NCBI GenBank assembly: GCA_032251435.1
Contig: JAVVEH010000003.1
Location: 1-64,000, forward strand
Length of the DNA: 64,000 nt
Direction of reading: 5' to 3'
Origin: JAVVEH01 sp032251435
Lineage (GTDB): Bacteria; Verrucomicrobiota; Lentisphaeria; Oligosphaerales; MVZH01
The notes below the pieces were generated by a model. The model worked only from the letters and a program-made list of their open reading frames with translations. It ran no database searches and was not told the DNA's origin. This document shows positions 15,641 through 23,311 of this stretch, in pieces. Within the stretch, counting starts at the first letter, position 1. The number at the start of each line of letters is the position of its first letter. The position numbers and the translations under genes are program-made.

Positions 15641-16920
15641 ATATTCTCATCTTCACAAACACCTTCACCCCGCATGTGGGGGGTGTCGCCCGGTCGGTGG
15701 AAGCGTTCTCCGCCGAGTACCGCCGGTGCGGGCACCGGGTGCTGGTGGTGGCCCCCGAATTCCCCGACATGCCGAGCCATGAAGTCGGCGTGGCACGGGT
15801 TGAAGCGATCCAGAATTTCAACGCCAGCGACTTCTCGGTGGCGCTGCCGCTGCACTCGCCACTGACCAAAACAGTCGACGCTTTCCGCCCGGACATCGTG
15901 CATTCTCAGCACCCCTTCCTGCTGGGCATGACCGCGCTGCGCCTGGCGCGCTTTCGAGAATTGCCGCTGGTCTTCACCCATCATACCCTGTACGAACACT
16001 ACACCGGCTACATCCCCGGCGATTCTCCCGCCCTGCGACGGTTCGCGATTGAACTGGCCACCCGCTATGCGAACCTCACGGATCAGGTTTTCGCCCCCAG
16101 CCAAAGCATCCGGGATCTGCTGCGCAAGCGGGGCGTGACCACGCCGATCACCGTGGTGCCCACCGGAGTCATCCTCGAGAACTTCGCGGCGGGCGATGGC
16201 CGGGCGTGGCGGCGGCGGCTGGATATTTCCGAAGACGCTTTCGTGGTCGGTCACCTAGGACGTCTGGCGCCGGAAAAGAATCTGGGTTTCCTAGCCCGGT
16301 CGGTCGCCGAGTTCCTCCGCGACCGGCCTCAGGCGCATTTTCTGGTGGTCGGCACCGGCCCCTCCGAAGAGGGCATGCGGGAGATATTCGCCCGCGCCGG
16401 CGTTGACGCGCGACTGCGCACTGCCGGCATCCTGAGCGGTCAATCACTGGCCGACGCTCTGCATGCGATGGATGTGTTTGTCTTCGCATCCAAGAGCGAG
16501 ACTCAGGGAATGGTGTTGACCGAAGCCATGGCGGCCGGCTTGCCGGTCGTCGCCCTGGACGCCTCCGGCACACGGGATGTGGTCAAGAACGGGAAAAACG
16601 GCCGACTGCTGCTGGAGCCGGATTCCGCGGCGTTCAGCGCCGCGCTCCAGTGGACGGCCGACTTGGTGCCGGGGCAAATGCGCGATCTGAAAAAGGCCGC
16701 GCTCGACACCGCCGAAGCCTTTTCCATTTCCCGCACGGCGGACAAGGCCTTGACCGCTTACGCCTCAATCAAGCCAAAATCACCCGCCGCCGCCAACAAG
16801 GAGACAATAGAGCGGGAAAATGTCTTTTCATGGGTCGAGGCGGAATGGGAGATTTTAAAAGGCTTCGCCGGCGCCTGCGGCGCGGCGATAAGCGCCAGTC
16901 TCTCTTCTGAAAAGGAATGA
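15637..16920 (+). CDS. GT4 glycosyltransferase, diacylglycerol glucosyltransferase-like
   Basis: This 427-residue GT-B enzyme starts with the family signature 'MNILIFTNTFTPHVGGVARSVEAF'. It has the acceptor loop 'FTHHTLYEHYTGYIPG', and a GT4 donor domain with 'VPTGVILENF', 'GHLGRLAPEKNLGFLARSV' and the E-x7-E motif in 'SKSETQGMVLTEAMAAGLPVV'. The 'SETQG...EAMA' form and the 'HTLYEHYTGYIP' loop are typical of 1,2-diacylglycerol 3-glucosyltransferases, so a glycolipid product is a fair guess. The start is fixed by the ATGA overlap with the VTT gene; a longer frame upstream is inside that gene. The last ~55 residues are an extra charged tail. Confidence 0.8.
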   Translation: MNILIFTNTFTPHVGGVARSVEAFSAEYRRCGHRVLVVAPEFPDMPSHEVGVARVEAIQNFNASDFSVALPLHSPLTKTVDAFRPDIVHSQHPFLLGMTALRLARFRELPLVFTHHTLYEHYTGYIPGDSPALRRFAIELATRYANLTDQVFAPSQSIRDLLRKRGVTTPITVVPTGVILENFAAGDGRAWRRRLDISEDAFVVGHLGRLAPEKNLGFLARSVAEFLRDRPQAHFLVVGTGPSEEGMREIFARAGVDARLRTAGILSGQSLADALHAMDVFVFASKSETQGMVLTEAMAAGLPVVALDASGTRDVVKNGKNGRLLLEPDSAAFSAALQWTADLVPGQMRDLKKAALDTAEAFSISRTADKALTAYASIKPKSPAAANKETIERENVFSWVEAEWEILKGFAGACGAAISASLSSEKE

Positions 16921-16929
16921 CACGAATTC

Positions 16930-19362
16930 ATGATCGGTCGAATTGAAACATTTTTCCGCCGTCTGCGCCGCGGGCTCAGTCGCAGTGTCTGGCTGTCGCG
17001 TCTGTTGCGTCTGCCCGTGTCAGCGGGACCGGCGACCCGCCCGGGACTGCTCATGATCCAGATCGACGGGCTCTCGCAGTCGCAGTTCAAGCGCGCTCTG
17101 GAGCGCGGGGAAATGCCATTTCTGCGGAAACTGATCGCGCGAGAAGGCTATCGGCATCAGCCCCACTATTCGGGATTGCCGTCGACAACCCCCGCGGTTC
17201 AGGCGGAGCTATTCTACGGTGTCAAGGGCGCTGTCCCGGCCTTCGCCTTTAGGGATCATCGCTCGCGTCGGATCCTCCGCATGGTTGAACCGGGGGCGGC
17301 GGCGGGTGTCGAGGCGCGGCTCGTGGACAAGGCTGACGAGGCGCTGCTCAGTGGCGGCAGCGCCTACTCGGACATTTACGCCGGCGGCGCGGCGGAACCG
17401 CATTTCTGTCCCTCGTCCATGGGCTGGGGGGCGACGCTGCGCGGAGCCAATCCACTGGTGCTGCTGGCATTTTTGCTCAGCAATCTCTACAGTTTCCTGC
17501 GCATCGCGGTCCTGTTGCTGATGGAATTGGGGCTGGCGCTGGCGGGGTTCGCGCGCGGTCTGGTCGGCGGACAAGACTTCGTCAAGGAACTGAAATTCGT
17601 CCCGACACGGGTCGCCATCACCATTTTGCTACGTGAACTCTGTGTGATTGGCGGCAAGATCGATCTCAGCCGCGGCTTACCGATCGTCCACATCAATTTT
17701 CTCGGTTATGACGAACAGTCGCACCGCCGCGGCCCGCGGTCGTTATTCGCCCATTGGACCCTGAAGGGGATCGACGACGCGGTCGCCCGGTTGTGGCGCG
17801 CCGCCAACCATTCCGCCTGGCGGCGCTATGATGTCTGGATCTATTCCGATCACGGGCAGGTCTCGGTCAAGCCCTACCATCGGGTTCAAGGCTATACTTT
17901 GGAAGAGGCTGTGACAGCGGCATTCAAAGGCCTGGGCGCCCATTCCCCAGCGGCTGGCGGCAAAAAACAGGGCGGCATCCAGAGCCAGCGGGCGCGGCTT
18001 TTGGGCGGCAAGACCATTCAACGGCTGCTTCCGGCCCCTGGCATCGAAGGGCCGGAAACCGACGAGAAGCGAGCGGCCGTTGTCGCCCTCGGGCCCGTGG
18101 CTCACGTCTATTCGCCCCGACAACTGAGCGGCGACGAACGCGCGTCCATCGCCCGTGAATTGGCGCGTCACCACAAGATTCCGGTCGTGCTTGGTGTGGA
18201 GGCGCCAGGCATCCTGCGCGCCTGGACCGAAGCCGGGACATTCCGGCTGCCCCGCGACCATGCGGCGCTGTTCGGTTCGCGACACCCGTTTCTTGATTCG
18301 ATCGGCGAAGACCTGTCGCGTCTCTGCGACCATCCGGATGCCGGGGATTTTGTTCTGCTGGGATGGTGCGACGGCCTGCCCGCGCTGAGCTTTGCCGAGG
18401 AGAATGGCGCTCACGCCGGCGCGTCCCCGGAAGAGACCAACGGCTTCGCCTTGCTGCCGGCGGACACCCCGTTGCCGGAACGCGAACAGACCTATCTTCG
18501 TCCCGGGGATCTGCGCGACGCGGCCCTGCGCCATCTGGGACGACCGGCTGAGCGAATCTTTGAAGACCGCCCCCGAGTGAGCGCCACACCGCCGGACACC
18601 CTTCGGGTTATGACCTACAATGCGCATAGCTGCATCGGTATGGATGGCAAACTCGATGTTGAACGCGTCGCCCGCGTCATTGCCCGCGTCAATCCGGATG
18701 TGGTGGCGCTGCAGGAATTGGATGTCGGCCGGGCCCGCAGTCACGGCACGGATCAGGCTCAATTGATCGCTCGTTATCTGGAGATGGCGTTTCATTTTCA
18801 TCCGGCTATGCGCGTCGAGGAGGAACGCTATGGCGACGCCATTCTGACCCACCTGCCCATGCGGCTGATCAAGGCCGGTTCACTGCCGGGACTCGCCGAC
18901 AGGCCGCGCCTGGAGCCGCGGGGTGCTCTCTGGGTCGCCGTTGACCTGAACGGCATCGAGTTCCAGATCATCAACACCCACTTGGGCCTGTCCCGGCGCG
19001 AACGTATGGCGCAGGTGGAGGCGTTGCTCGGCGGTGACTGGCTGGGGCACGAACAATGCCGCGGACCGGTGATTCTGTGCGGCGACTTTAACGCGCGGCC
19101 GACATCTTCGCCGTGCCGCCGACTCGCCCGTCATCTCAAAGATGTCCAGGCGGCGGCACAGGACCACCGGCCGAAAAGCACCTTTTTCGCCCGCTTTCCA
19201 ATCTTACGGATTGATCACATCTTCATCAGCCCGGGCCTTGACGTGACGAGCATCGACATCCCCGCTTCGAAACTGGCGCGCGTCGCCTCGGATCATCTTC
19301 CTCTGGTCGCGGACGTGCGGGTCAACGAACAAGAACACGATGGCGAACGGATTTTGCCATGA
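16930..19362 (+). CDS. Fusion of a type I phosphodiesterase (AP superfamily) and an EEP-family phosphatase/phospholipase domain
   Basis: The 810-residue protein has two enzyme domains. The first (about 38-480) is of the alkaline phosphatase/NPP superfamily: metal Asp D46 in 'MIQIDGLSQSQ', the nucleophile threonine in 'LPSTTPAVQAE' (86-87), 'FLGYDEQSHRRGP' and 'YSDHGQ' supply the other metal ligands. It carries a hydrophobic insertion (about 178-212) likely to enter the membrane. The second (about 555-800) is an endonuclease/exonuclease/phosphatase fold with 'MTYNAH', 'ALQELD', 'INTHLG', 'CGDFNARP' and 'SDHLPL' all intact. EEP domains include sphingomyelinase-like phospholipases. Beside a lipid-type glycosyltransferase and VTT protein, I infer phospholipid headgroup hydrolysis. 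A nucleotide or DNA substrate remains possible. Confidence 0.8.
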   Translation: MIGRIETFFRRLRRGLSRSVWLSRLLRLPVSAGPATRPGLLMIQIDGLSQSQFKRALERGEMPFLRKLIAREGYRHQPHYSGLPSTTPAVQAELFYGVKGAVPAFAFRDHRSRRILRMVEPGAAAGVEARLVDKADEALLSGGSAYSDIYAGGAAEPHFCPSSMGWGATLRGANPLVLLAFLLSNLYSFLRIAVLLLMELGLALAGFARGLVGGQDFVKELKFVPTRVAITILLRELCVIGGKIDLSRGLPIVHINFLGYDEQSHRRGPRSLFAHWTLKGIDDAVARLWRAANHSAWRRYDVWIYSDHGQVSVKPYHRVQGYTLEEAVTAAFKGLGAHSPAAGGKKQGGIQSQRARLLGGKTIQRLLPAPGIEGPETDEKRAAVVALGPVAHVYSPRQLSGDERASIARELARHHKIPVVLGVEAPGILRAWTEAGTFRLPRDHAALFGSRHPFLDSIGEDLSRLCDHPDAGDFVLLGWCDGLPALSFAEENGAHAGASPEETNGFALLPADTPLPEREQTYLRPGDLRDAALRHLGRPAERIFEDRPRVSATPPDTLRVMTYNAHSCIGMDGKLDVERVARVIARVNPDVVALQELDVGRARSHGTDQAQLIARYLEMAFHFHPAMRVEEERYGDAILTHLPMRLIKAGSLPGLADRPRLEPRGALWVAVDLNGIEFQIINTHLGLSRRERMAQVEALLGGDWLGHEQCRGPVILCGDFNARPTSSPCRRLARHLKDVQAAAQDHRPKSTFFARFPILRIDHIFISPGLDVTSIDIPASKLARVASDHLPLVADVRVNEQEHDGERILP

Positions 19363-19476
19363 AACTTGAAAAGACATTAAACGACGGTATGGTACATGCT
19401 CTTTGTCCAAAACCCATCGTGTTTATCGCGTGTATTACTTATTATTAAACCGTGACTCGGTCACAAGGAGTACGCC

Positions 19477-19632
19477 ATGTCATTACATCGCAGCCTCAAA
19501 GTCGGCGGTCAAATCCGCAAAAAACGCAACGTTCTGAAACGCTTTGAACGGATTGACATCCTGAAAGAAGACGGTCGCTTGAAAGAAGGCGAAAAAGTCT
19601 GGGGCCTTCCCAAAACCAAATCGGTTATTTAA
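19477..19632 (+). CDS. PVC-type small basic protein (51 residues)
   Basis: ATG (19477) to TAA (19632) encodes a strongly basic 51-residue protein. Its first half reads 'SLHRSLKVGGQIRKKRNVLK' and continues 'RFERIDILK'. Its end 'GEKVWGLPKTK' matches the small basic protein family I know from Verrucomicrobia, Chlamydiae and related phyla. A perfect AAGGAG ribosome site stands 8 bases before the ATG, and the hairpin GTGAC-TCG-GTCAC (19452-19464) lies just before it. Such features suggest high expression. Its role is unknown; a ribosome or nucleic-acid association is suggested by its charge. It is transcribed alone. Confidence 0.85.
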   Translation: MSLHRSLKVGGQIRKKRNVLKRFERIDILKEDGRLKEGEKVWGLPKTKSVI

Positions 19633-19642
19633 GATTTTCCAG

Positions 19643-19855
19643 TCAGGTCAATTCCCGGACGAGGGACACCAGACCGGCGATCACCAGAATACAAAAAGCC
19701 GTGATCAGATACAAACGCCACCGGATGCTTTCCGCGTCCAGGTGGTGTTTTTGTTTGGCGAAACGGGCTTGCCCGGCACCCAGATAACGGACCAGCCGCC
19801 GCCGTTCTCGTTCCTCCCGGGACAGGGGCCGTCTTTGTTTGAACCCGCGGATCAT
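19643..19855 (-). CDS. Small basic single-pass membrane protein (70 residues)
   Basis: The ATG at 19855 follows the stop of the upstream coiled-coil gene by one base (TGATATG), so the two are translationally coupled. The N-terminal half is very basic ('FKQRRPLSREERERRRLVRY') and the C-terminal part is a single membrane helix ('LYLITAFCILVIAGLVSLV'). A longer in-frame start at 19897 lies inside the upstream gene and is less likely. No family is recognised. With its partner it may form a small membrane complex. Confidence 0.55.
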   Translation of the reverse strand: MIRGFKQRRPLSREERERRRLVRYLGAGQARFAKQKHHLDAESIRWRLYLITAFCILVIAGLVSLVRELT

Positions 19856-19856
19856 A

Positions 19857-20399
19857 TCACACTCCGAACAACAGGTATAAGACGGCGGCGATGACACCCG
19901 CCGCTAGAAAAATCGCCAGGATCAACGGCCAGGTCAGGGCCAAACCGGCCTTGGTCAGCGCGCTGAACGAAAGTTCCATCCAGGCTTCCGCCGGATTGAT
20001 GGCGGGCGCGCCGTCTTCAGCCAGACTGTCCCGGTGATGTTTGACCATTTCCATGTGCGCTTCCCGGATAGCCCGTTTCACCTCGAACAACCCCTTCTCA
20101 TCCACATTGTCCGGCAGGGTGGACACCATCTCCCGCACCTCCGCGAAACGGGTCAATTTTTCTTCCGCCAGTCTCCGTTCATCTTCCAGCGTGGCGATAA
20201 TCTCATTCAGATCCCGTTCAACTTCGCTTTTGCGGCGGCCGGTTTCAGCCACATCCCTGCGGATAACTTTTTTCCGGGTGCGGGTGTCCTCTTTCTCCAA
20301 AATGGTCTCCAAGTCATCCGAAGCTTCCGGGGCTTTGCTGTCACCGGGACCAAAGCCTTTGGCGGTCACCAGGCGGGTGTTAAGAAAATCAGGAGGCAT
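19857..20399 (-). CDS. Coiled-coil membrane protein, function unknown
   Basis: The 180-residue protein has a charged helical N-terminal part. A coiled coil runs over about residues 50-120 ('RRKSEVERDLNEIIATLEDERRLAEEKLTRF'), and one or two closely spaced membrane helices form the C terminus ('LALTWPLILAIFLAAGVIAAVLYLLFGV'). It lacks a signal peptide, so it is probably tail-anchored with the coiled coil in the cytoplasm. It begins 12 bases after acpS on the same strand and is followed by a small membrane protein, forming a three-gene operon. No known domain is seen. Confidence 0.6.
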   Translation of the reverse strand: MPPDFLNTRLVTAKGFGPGDSKAPEASDDLETILEKEDTRTRKKVIRRDVAETGRRKSEVERDLNEIIATLEDERRLAEEKLTRFAEVREMVSTLPDNVDEKGLFEVKRAIREAHMEMVKHHRDSLAEDGAPAINPAEAWMELSFSALTKAGLALTWPLILAIFLAAGVIAAVLYLLFGV

Positions 20400-20410
20400 C
20401 GTCTTTTCCC

Positions 20411-20791
20411 TTATTTCTCACCCACCGCGGAGGCGCAGGCGAGTTTACGTTCATGGCTGATGCTGAGGTGCAGGCGCTCAATGCCGAGTTCCGCCGCTGT
20501 CGCCGCGCCGGTCCCCGTCAGGGTCACCAACGGCCGACCGGACGGATGCCGGGTGATTTCAATATCTTTCCAGGCGCAGCGCTCCCCGATACCCGTTCCG
20601 AGAACCTTGGCGACGGCTTCTTTGGCGGACCAGCGTCCCGCGTAATACGCGGCCGCGGCGGCCGCGTTGTCCGGCGCGGCCGCCCGTTCGGAGTCGGTGA
20701 ACACGTGTTTGAGAAAGGAACCGCCATGGCGGTTGATCACAGCGCCAATCCGGTCTATTTCGATGACATCGACGCCCAGTCCGAGAATCAT
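20411..20791 (-). CDS. acpS: Holo-[acyl-carrier-protein] synthase
   Basis: AcpS transfers 4'-phosphopantetheine from CoA to apo-ACP. The 126-residue protein has the two motif blocks of the family: 'GLGVDVIEIDRI' with the Mg-binding Asp at residue 8, and 'AGRWSAKEAVAKVLGTGIG' with the second acidic ligand. The Lys in the second block is also conserved. The end ('LHLSISHERKLACASAV') is standard. CoaBC, which acts earlier in CoA synthesis, is encoded about 1 kb away on the other strand. Two membrane protein genes of unknown role follow it in the same direction. Confidence 0.95.
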   Translation of the reverse strand: MILGLGVDVIEIDRIGAVINRHGGSFLKHVFTDSERAAAPDNAAAAAAYYAGRWSAKEAVAKVLGTGIGERCAWKDIEITRHPSGRPLVTLTGTGAATAAELGIERLHLSISHERKLACASAVGEK

Positions 20792-20883
20792 GAGATATCC
20801 ATGTTAAACGATGATGACAGTTGAATGCGTTGAAACCAGTAAGGTAGTGTGGCGGGCGCTGTTTTCAATTGATATATTGCGGG

Positions 20884-21270
20884 ATGACTGTTTCTCCTAA
20901 ACCAGCTCTGTTCAGTTCCACCGCCATGTCCTTTGTCTGTCCCGGTTTCGGACAGGCGTACCAACAGCGATATGTGGCCGCGGCGATTTTTTTCATATCC
21001 TGGGGGGGTTGCGCCCTGGTGATGTTGTTAAGCGCCGGAAAAATCATTGTGGAAGCCTACAGTCTGATTGATCCCCAGGCGGAAGTCAGCGGCCATTTGC
21101 CGGTGATCCCGTTAGTGATGTCGCTCATCGGTGTGATCCTGTTGTGGGTGGTCAGTCTCGCGGACACGGTTCTGGCGGGGCGGCGGGCCGCCCGTCGGGG
21201 GGTTCCGCCCGCGCCGTCCGCGGATGGGGGCGGCGCCGCGGAACTCCCAAGTTCACAAGGAAAGATATAA
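20884..21270 (+). CDS. Small multi-pass membrane protein, TM2-like
   Basis: From the ATG at 20884 this encodes 128 residues with about three membrane helices. The first follows a 'VCPGFGQAYQQRYVAAAIFF' segment, the P-G-x-G-Q-x-Y pattern seen in TM2-domain and related small membrane proteins. The other helices lie near residues 50-60 and 80-105. The C terminus is basic, then low-complexity (Gly/Ala/Pro). A TTG 15 bases upstream is an alternative start. It ends four bases before gmk and its ribosome site, so it is co-transcribed with gmk-coaBC. Function unknown. Confidence 0.6.
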   Translation: MTVSPKPALFSSTAMSFVCPGFGQAYQQRYVAAAIFFISWGGCALVMLLSAGKIIVEAYSLIDPQAEVSGHLPVIPLVMSLIGVILLWVVSLADTVLAGRRAARRGVPPAPSADGGGAAELPSSQGKI

Positions 21271-21274
21271 CCGG

Positions 21275-21904
21275 ATGGATTCACTAAAGAGACGATTGGG
21301 ACTTGTCATTGTGCTTTCAGGGCCCAGCGGAGCGGGAAAAACAACCGTGTACCGGCAGCTCCTGGAACAGCGGGCTGACGTGGAGTTTTCCGTCTCCTGC
21401 ACCACGCGGCCGCCGCGGACAGGAGAAACAGACGGGCGGGATTATCATTTCATCAGCCGGGAGGACTTTTTGCTTCGACGTGATCAGGCGGCGTTTCTGG
21501 AACATGCGGAGGTCCATGCCAATTATTACGGCACCTTGCGCGAGGAAGTTGAACGGCGGATCGCCGCTGGCGTCAGCGTTTTGCTGGATGTGGATGTCCA
21601 AGGGGCCCGCGCCATCCGGAAGGCGGTCGCGGACACCCCGTTGGCGGCGCACACCATCTTTATTTTCACCGCCCCGCCAAGTGTGGATTTGCTGGAATTC
21701 CGTTTGCGGAAACGGGACACGGACAGCGAGGCGGTGATTCAAACCCGCCTGAGTAACGCCCGTGAGGAACTGACGGCCTGGCGGGAATATGACTACTTCC
21801 TGGTCAATGACGGCGTGAAAGAGGCGGTGCGGGATTTTTCCGCGATTATTGACGGCGCGTTGCAAAAAACCAGCCAATGGCTGAGCACTCCCTGGGAAAA
21901 ATAA
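21275..21904 (+). CDS. gmk: Guanylate kinase
   Basis: Gmk phosphorylates GMP to GDP with ATP. From the ATG at 21275 (AAGGAAAG ribosome site) it is 209 residues, the usual length. The P-loop is G16-PSGAGKTT. The GMP-binding region 'SCTTRPPRTGETDGRDYHFISREDF' and the 'LLDVDVQGARAIRK' segment are intact, followed by 'TIFIFTAPPSVDLLEFRLRKRDTDSEAVIQTRL'. In many bacteria rpoZ lies between gmk and coaBC; here coaBC begins directly at the gmk stop, with no room for rpoZ. Confidence 0.97.
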   Translation: MDSLKRRLGLVIVLSGPSGAGKTTVYRQLLEQRADVEFSVSCTTRPPRTGETDGRDYHFISREDFLLRRDQAAFLEHAEVHANYYGTLREEVERRIAAGVSVLLDVDVQGARAIRKAVADTPLAAHTIFIFTAPPSVDLLEFRLRKRDTDSEAVIQTRLSNAREELTAWREYDYFLVNDGVKEAVRDFSAIIDGALQKTSQWLSTPWEK

Positions 21905-23152
21905 ATGGAACCGATCGGTATGGACACTGATTCAGAAAAACGATTTGCGAAGTCGGTGGCGCTGGGAGTCACCGGGTCGATCGCCGCTTATAAGGCCGCT
22001 GATTTGACCAGTCGGCTGGTGAAGGCCGGCCTCGACACGCATGTGATTATGACGGAGTCGGCCACCCGGCTGGTGTGTCCGCAGACGTTTCTCACCTTGT
22101 CACGGAACCGGGTGACCACCAGTTTGTGGGACGTGCCTGACTGGCGTCCCGAACATATCGCTTTGGCTGATCAAGCGGATGTCTTGCTCATCGCGCCGGC
22201 CACCGCCAATATCATCGCCAAACTAGCCTACGGTGTCGCGGACGACGCCTTATCCACCTTCGCCTTGTCTTTCGCAGGCACTGTGATGATCGCGCCGGCG
22301 ATGAATCCGCGCATGTGGCGGCATCCGGCGGTTCAGCGGAATTGTGACGTGTTAAGAGACCGTGGGGCGCGTATTCTCACGCCCAGCCCGGGGCGTGTGG
22401 CTTGCGGAGATGAGACCGGCCCGGGGCGCTTGGCACCGGTTGAGGCTGTGTTTAACGCCGTCCAGGCGCGGCTGGCGGTGGAGGCGGCCGGGGCCGTCGC
22501 TGATAGTCCGAAACGTGTCCTGGTCACAGCCGGTCCCACCCGGGAATTTTTGGATCCAGCCCGCTATTTGACGAATCGGTCCAGTGGCAAAATGGGATAC
22601 GCCCTGGCGGAGGCCGCGGTGGCGGCCGGTCATGACGTGATTCTGGTTTCCGGACCGGTGGATCTGGAGCCGCCGATCGGCGCCAGGGTGATTCACGTCA
22701 CCACCGCCGCGGAGATGACGGCGGCGGTGCGAGCGGAATTCGCCGCGGCGGACACCTTGTTTATGAGCGGAGCGGTGGCCGATTACCGCCCGGCCGCGGT
22801 CGCCACGGAGAAACTAAAAAAACGCCCCGGCCCGTTACGTCTGGATATGGAACGGACAGTGGATATCCTCATATCTCTGGAAGATCAGACCCGGGAACAC
22901 ACCGTAGTGGGGTTCGCCGCCGAAACCGACCATGTGGAGGAATACGCCAAAGAAAAACTCACGCGTAAACATCTGGACTGGATTGTCGCCAACGACATCA
23001 GCCGGTCGGACATCGGCTTTGGAACAGATGAGAACGAAGTGACGCTCCACGGCCGGAACGGCCAGACGGTGGAGCTGCCCCGGGCGCCGAAAATCGAGAT
23101 CGCCGCCCAACTCCTCGCGGCGACGCTTGACCCGGGGCTGTCCCAGAAATAG
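21905..23152 (+). CDS. coaBC: Phosphopantothenoylcysteine decarboxylase / phosphopantothenate-cysteine ligase
   Basis: CoaBC is the bifunctional enzyme making 4'-phosphopantetheine from phosphopantothenate and cysteine. The 415-residue protein has an N-terminal CoaC flavoprotein domain (about 15-195): 'VALGVTGSIAAYKAADL', the substrate motif 'IAPATANIIAKLAYGVADD' and 'MIAPAMNPRMWRHPAVQ'. The C-terminal CoaB domain (about 200-410) has 'VLVTAGPTREFLDPARYLTNRSSGKMGYALAEAA', 'SGAVADYRP' and 'DWIVANDIS'. The first ATG abuts the gmk stop; a second at 21920 is equally possible. It is convergent with recA, with an inverted repeat in between. Confidence 0.96.
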   Translation: MEPIGMDTDSEKRFAKSVALGVTGSIAAYKAADLTSRLVKAGLDTHVIMTESATRLVCPQTFLTLSRNRVTTSLWDVPDWRPEHIALADQADVLLIAPATANIIAKLAYGVADDALSTFALSFAGTVMIAPAMNPRMWRHPAVQRNCDVLRDRGARILTPSPGRVACGDETGPGRLAPVEAVFNAVQARLAVEAAGAVADSPKRVLVTAGPTREFLDPARYLTNRSSGKMGYALAEAAVAAGHDVILVSGPVDLEPPIGARVIHVTTAAEMTAAVRAEFAAADTLFMSGAVADYRPAAVATEKLKKRPGPLRLDMERTVDILISLEDQTREHTVVGFAAETDHVEEYAKEKLTRKHLDWIVANDISRSDIGFGTDENEVTLHGRNGQTVELPRAPKIEIAAQLLAATLDPGLSQK

Positions 23153-23203
23153 GATCATCATACACCTTTGGCTCTGGAAGTGCCCTATTCATCGTAGGGG
23201 GCT

Positions 23204-23248
23204 GTCCCATGGGATGATTGAACGAACGGCCCGGCCATCCCATGGGAC
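23204..23248. terminator. Inverted repeat between convergent coaBC and recA
   Basis: GTCCCATGGGATG (23204-23216) is the exact reverse complement of CATCCCATGGGAC (23236-23248), a 13-bp stem with a 19-base loop. Each arm contains the smaller palindrome CCCATGGG. It lies in the gap between two convergent genes, which suggests a two-way terminator, though no T tract follows. A dispersed repeat or protein binding site is the alternative. Confidence 0.5.
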
Positions 23249-23311
23249 GGCTGTGATCCGTGTTCAACAGTCACTATTCGACGTGTCAACGTTTAATCAG
23301 GACTTGACCAT

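Noticed and set aside
17743..18852. 369-codon minus-strand frame opposite the phosphodiesterase-EEP gene
   Set aside because: It mirrors the coding strand of a two-domain enzyme with all motifs intact and has no domain of its own.
12653..19362. Genomic island with integrase or attachment sites
   Set aside because: No integrase, tRNA or flanking direct repeats were found; only composition and function suggest transfer.
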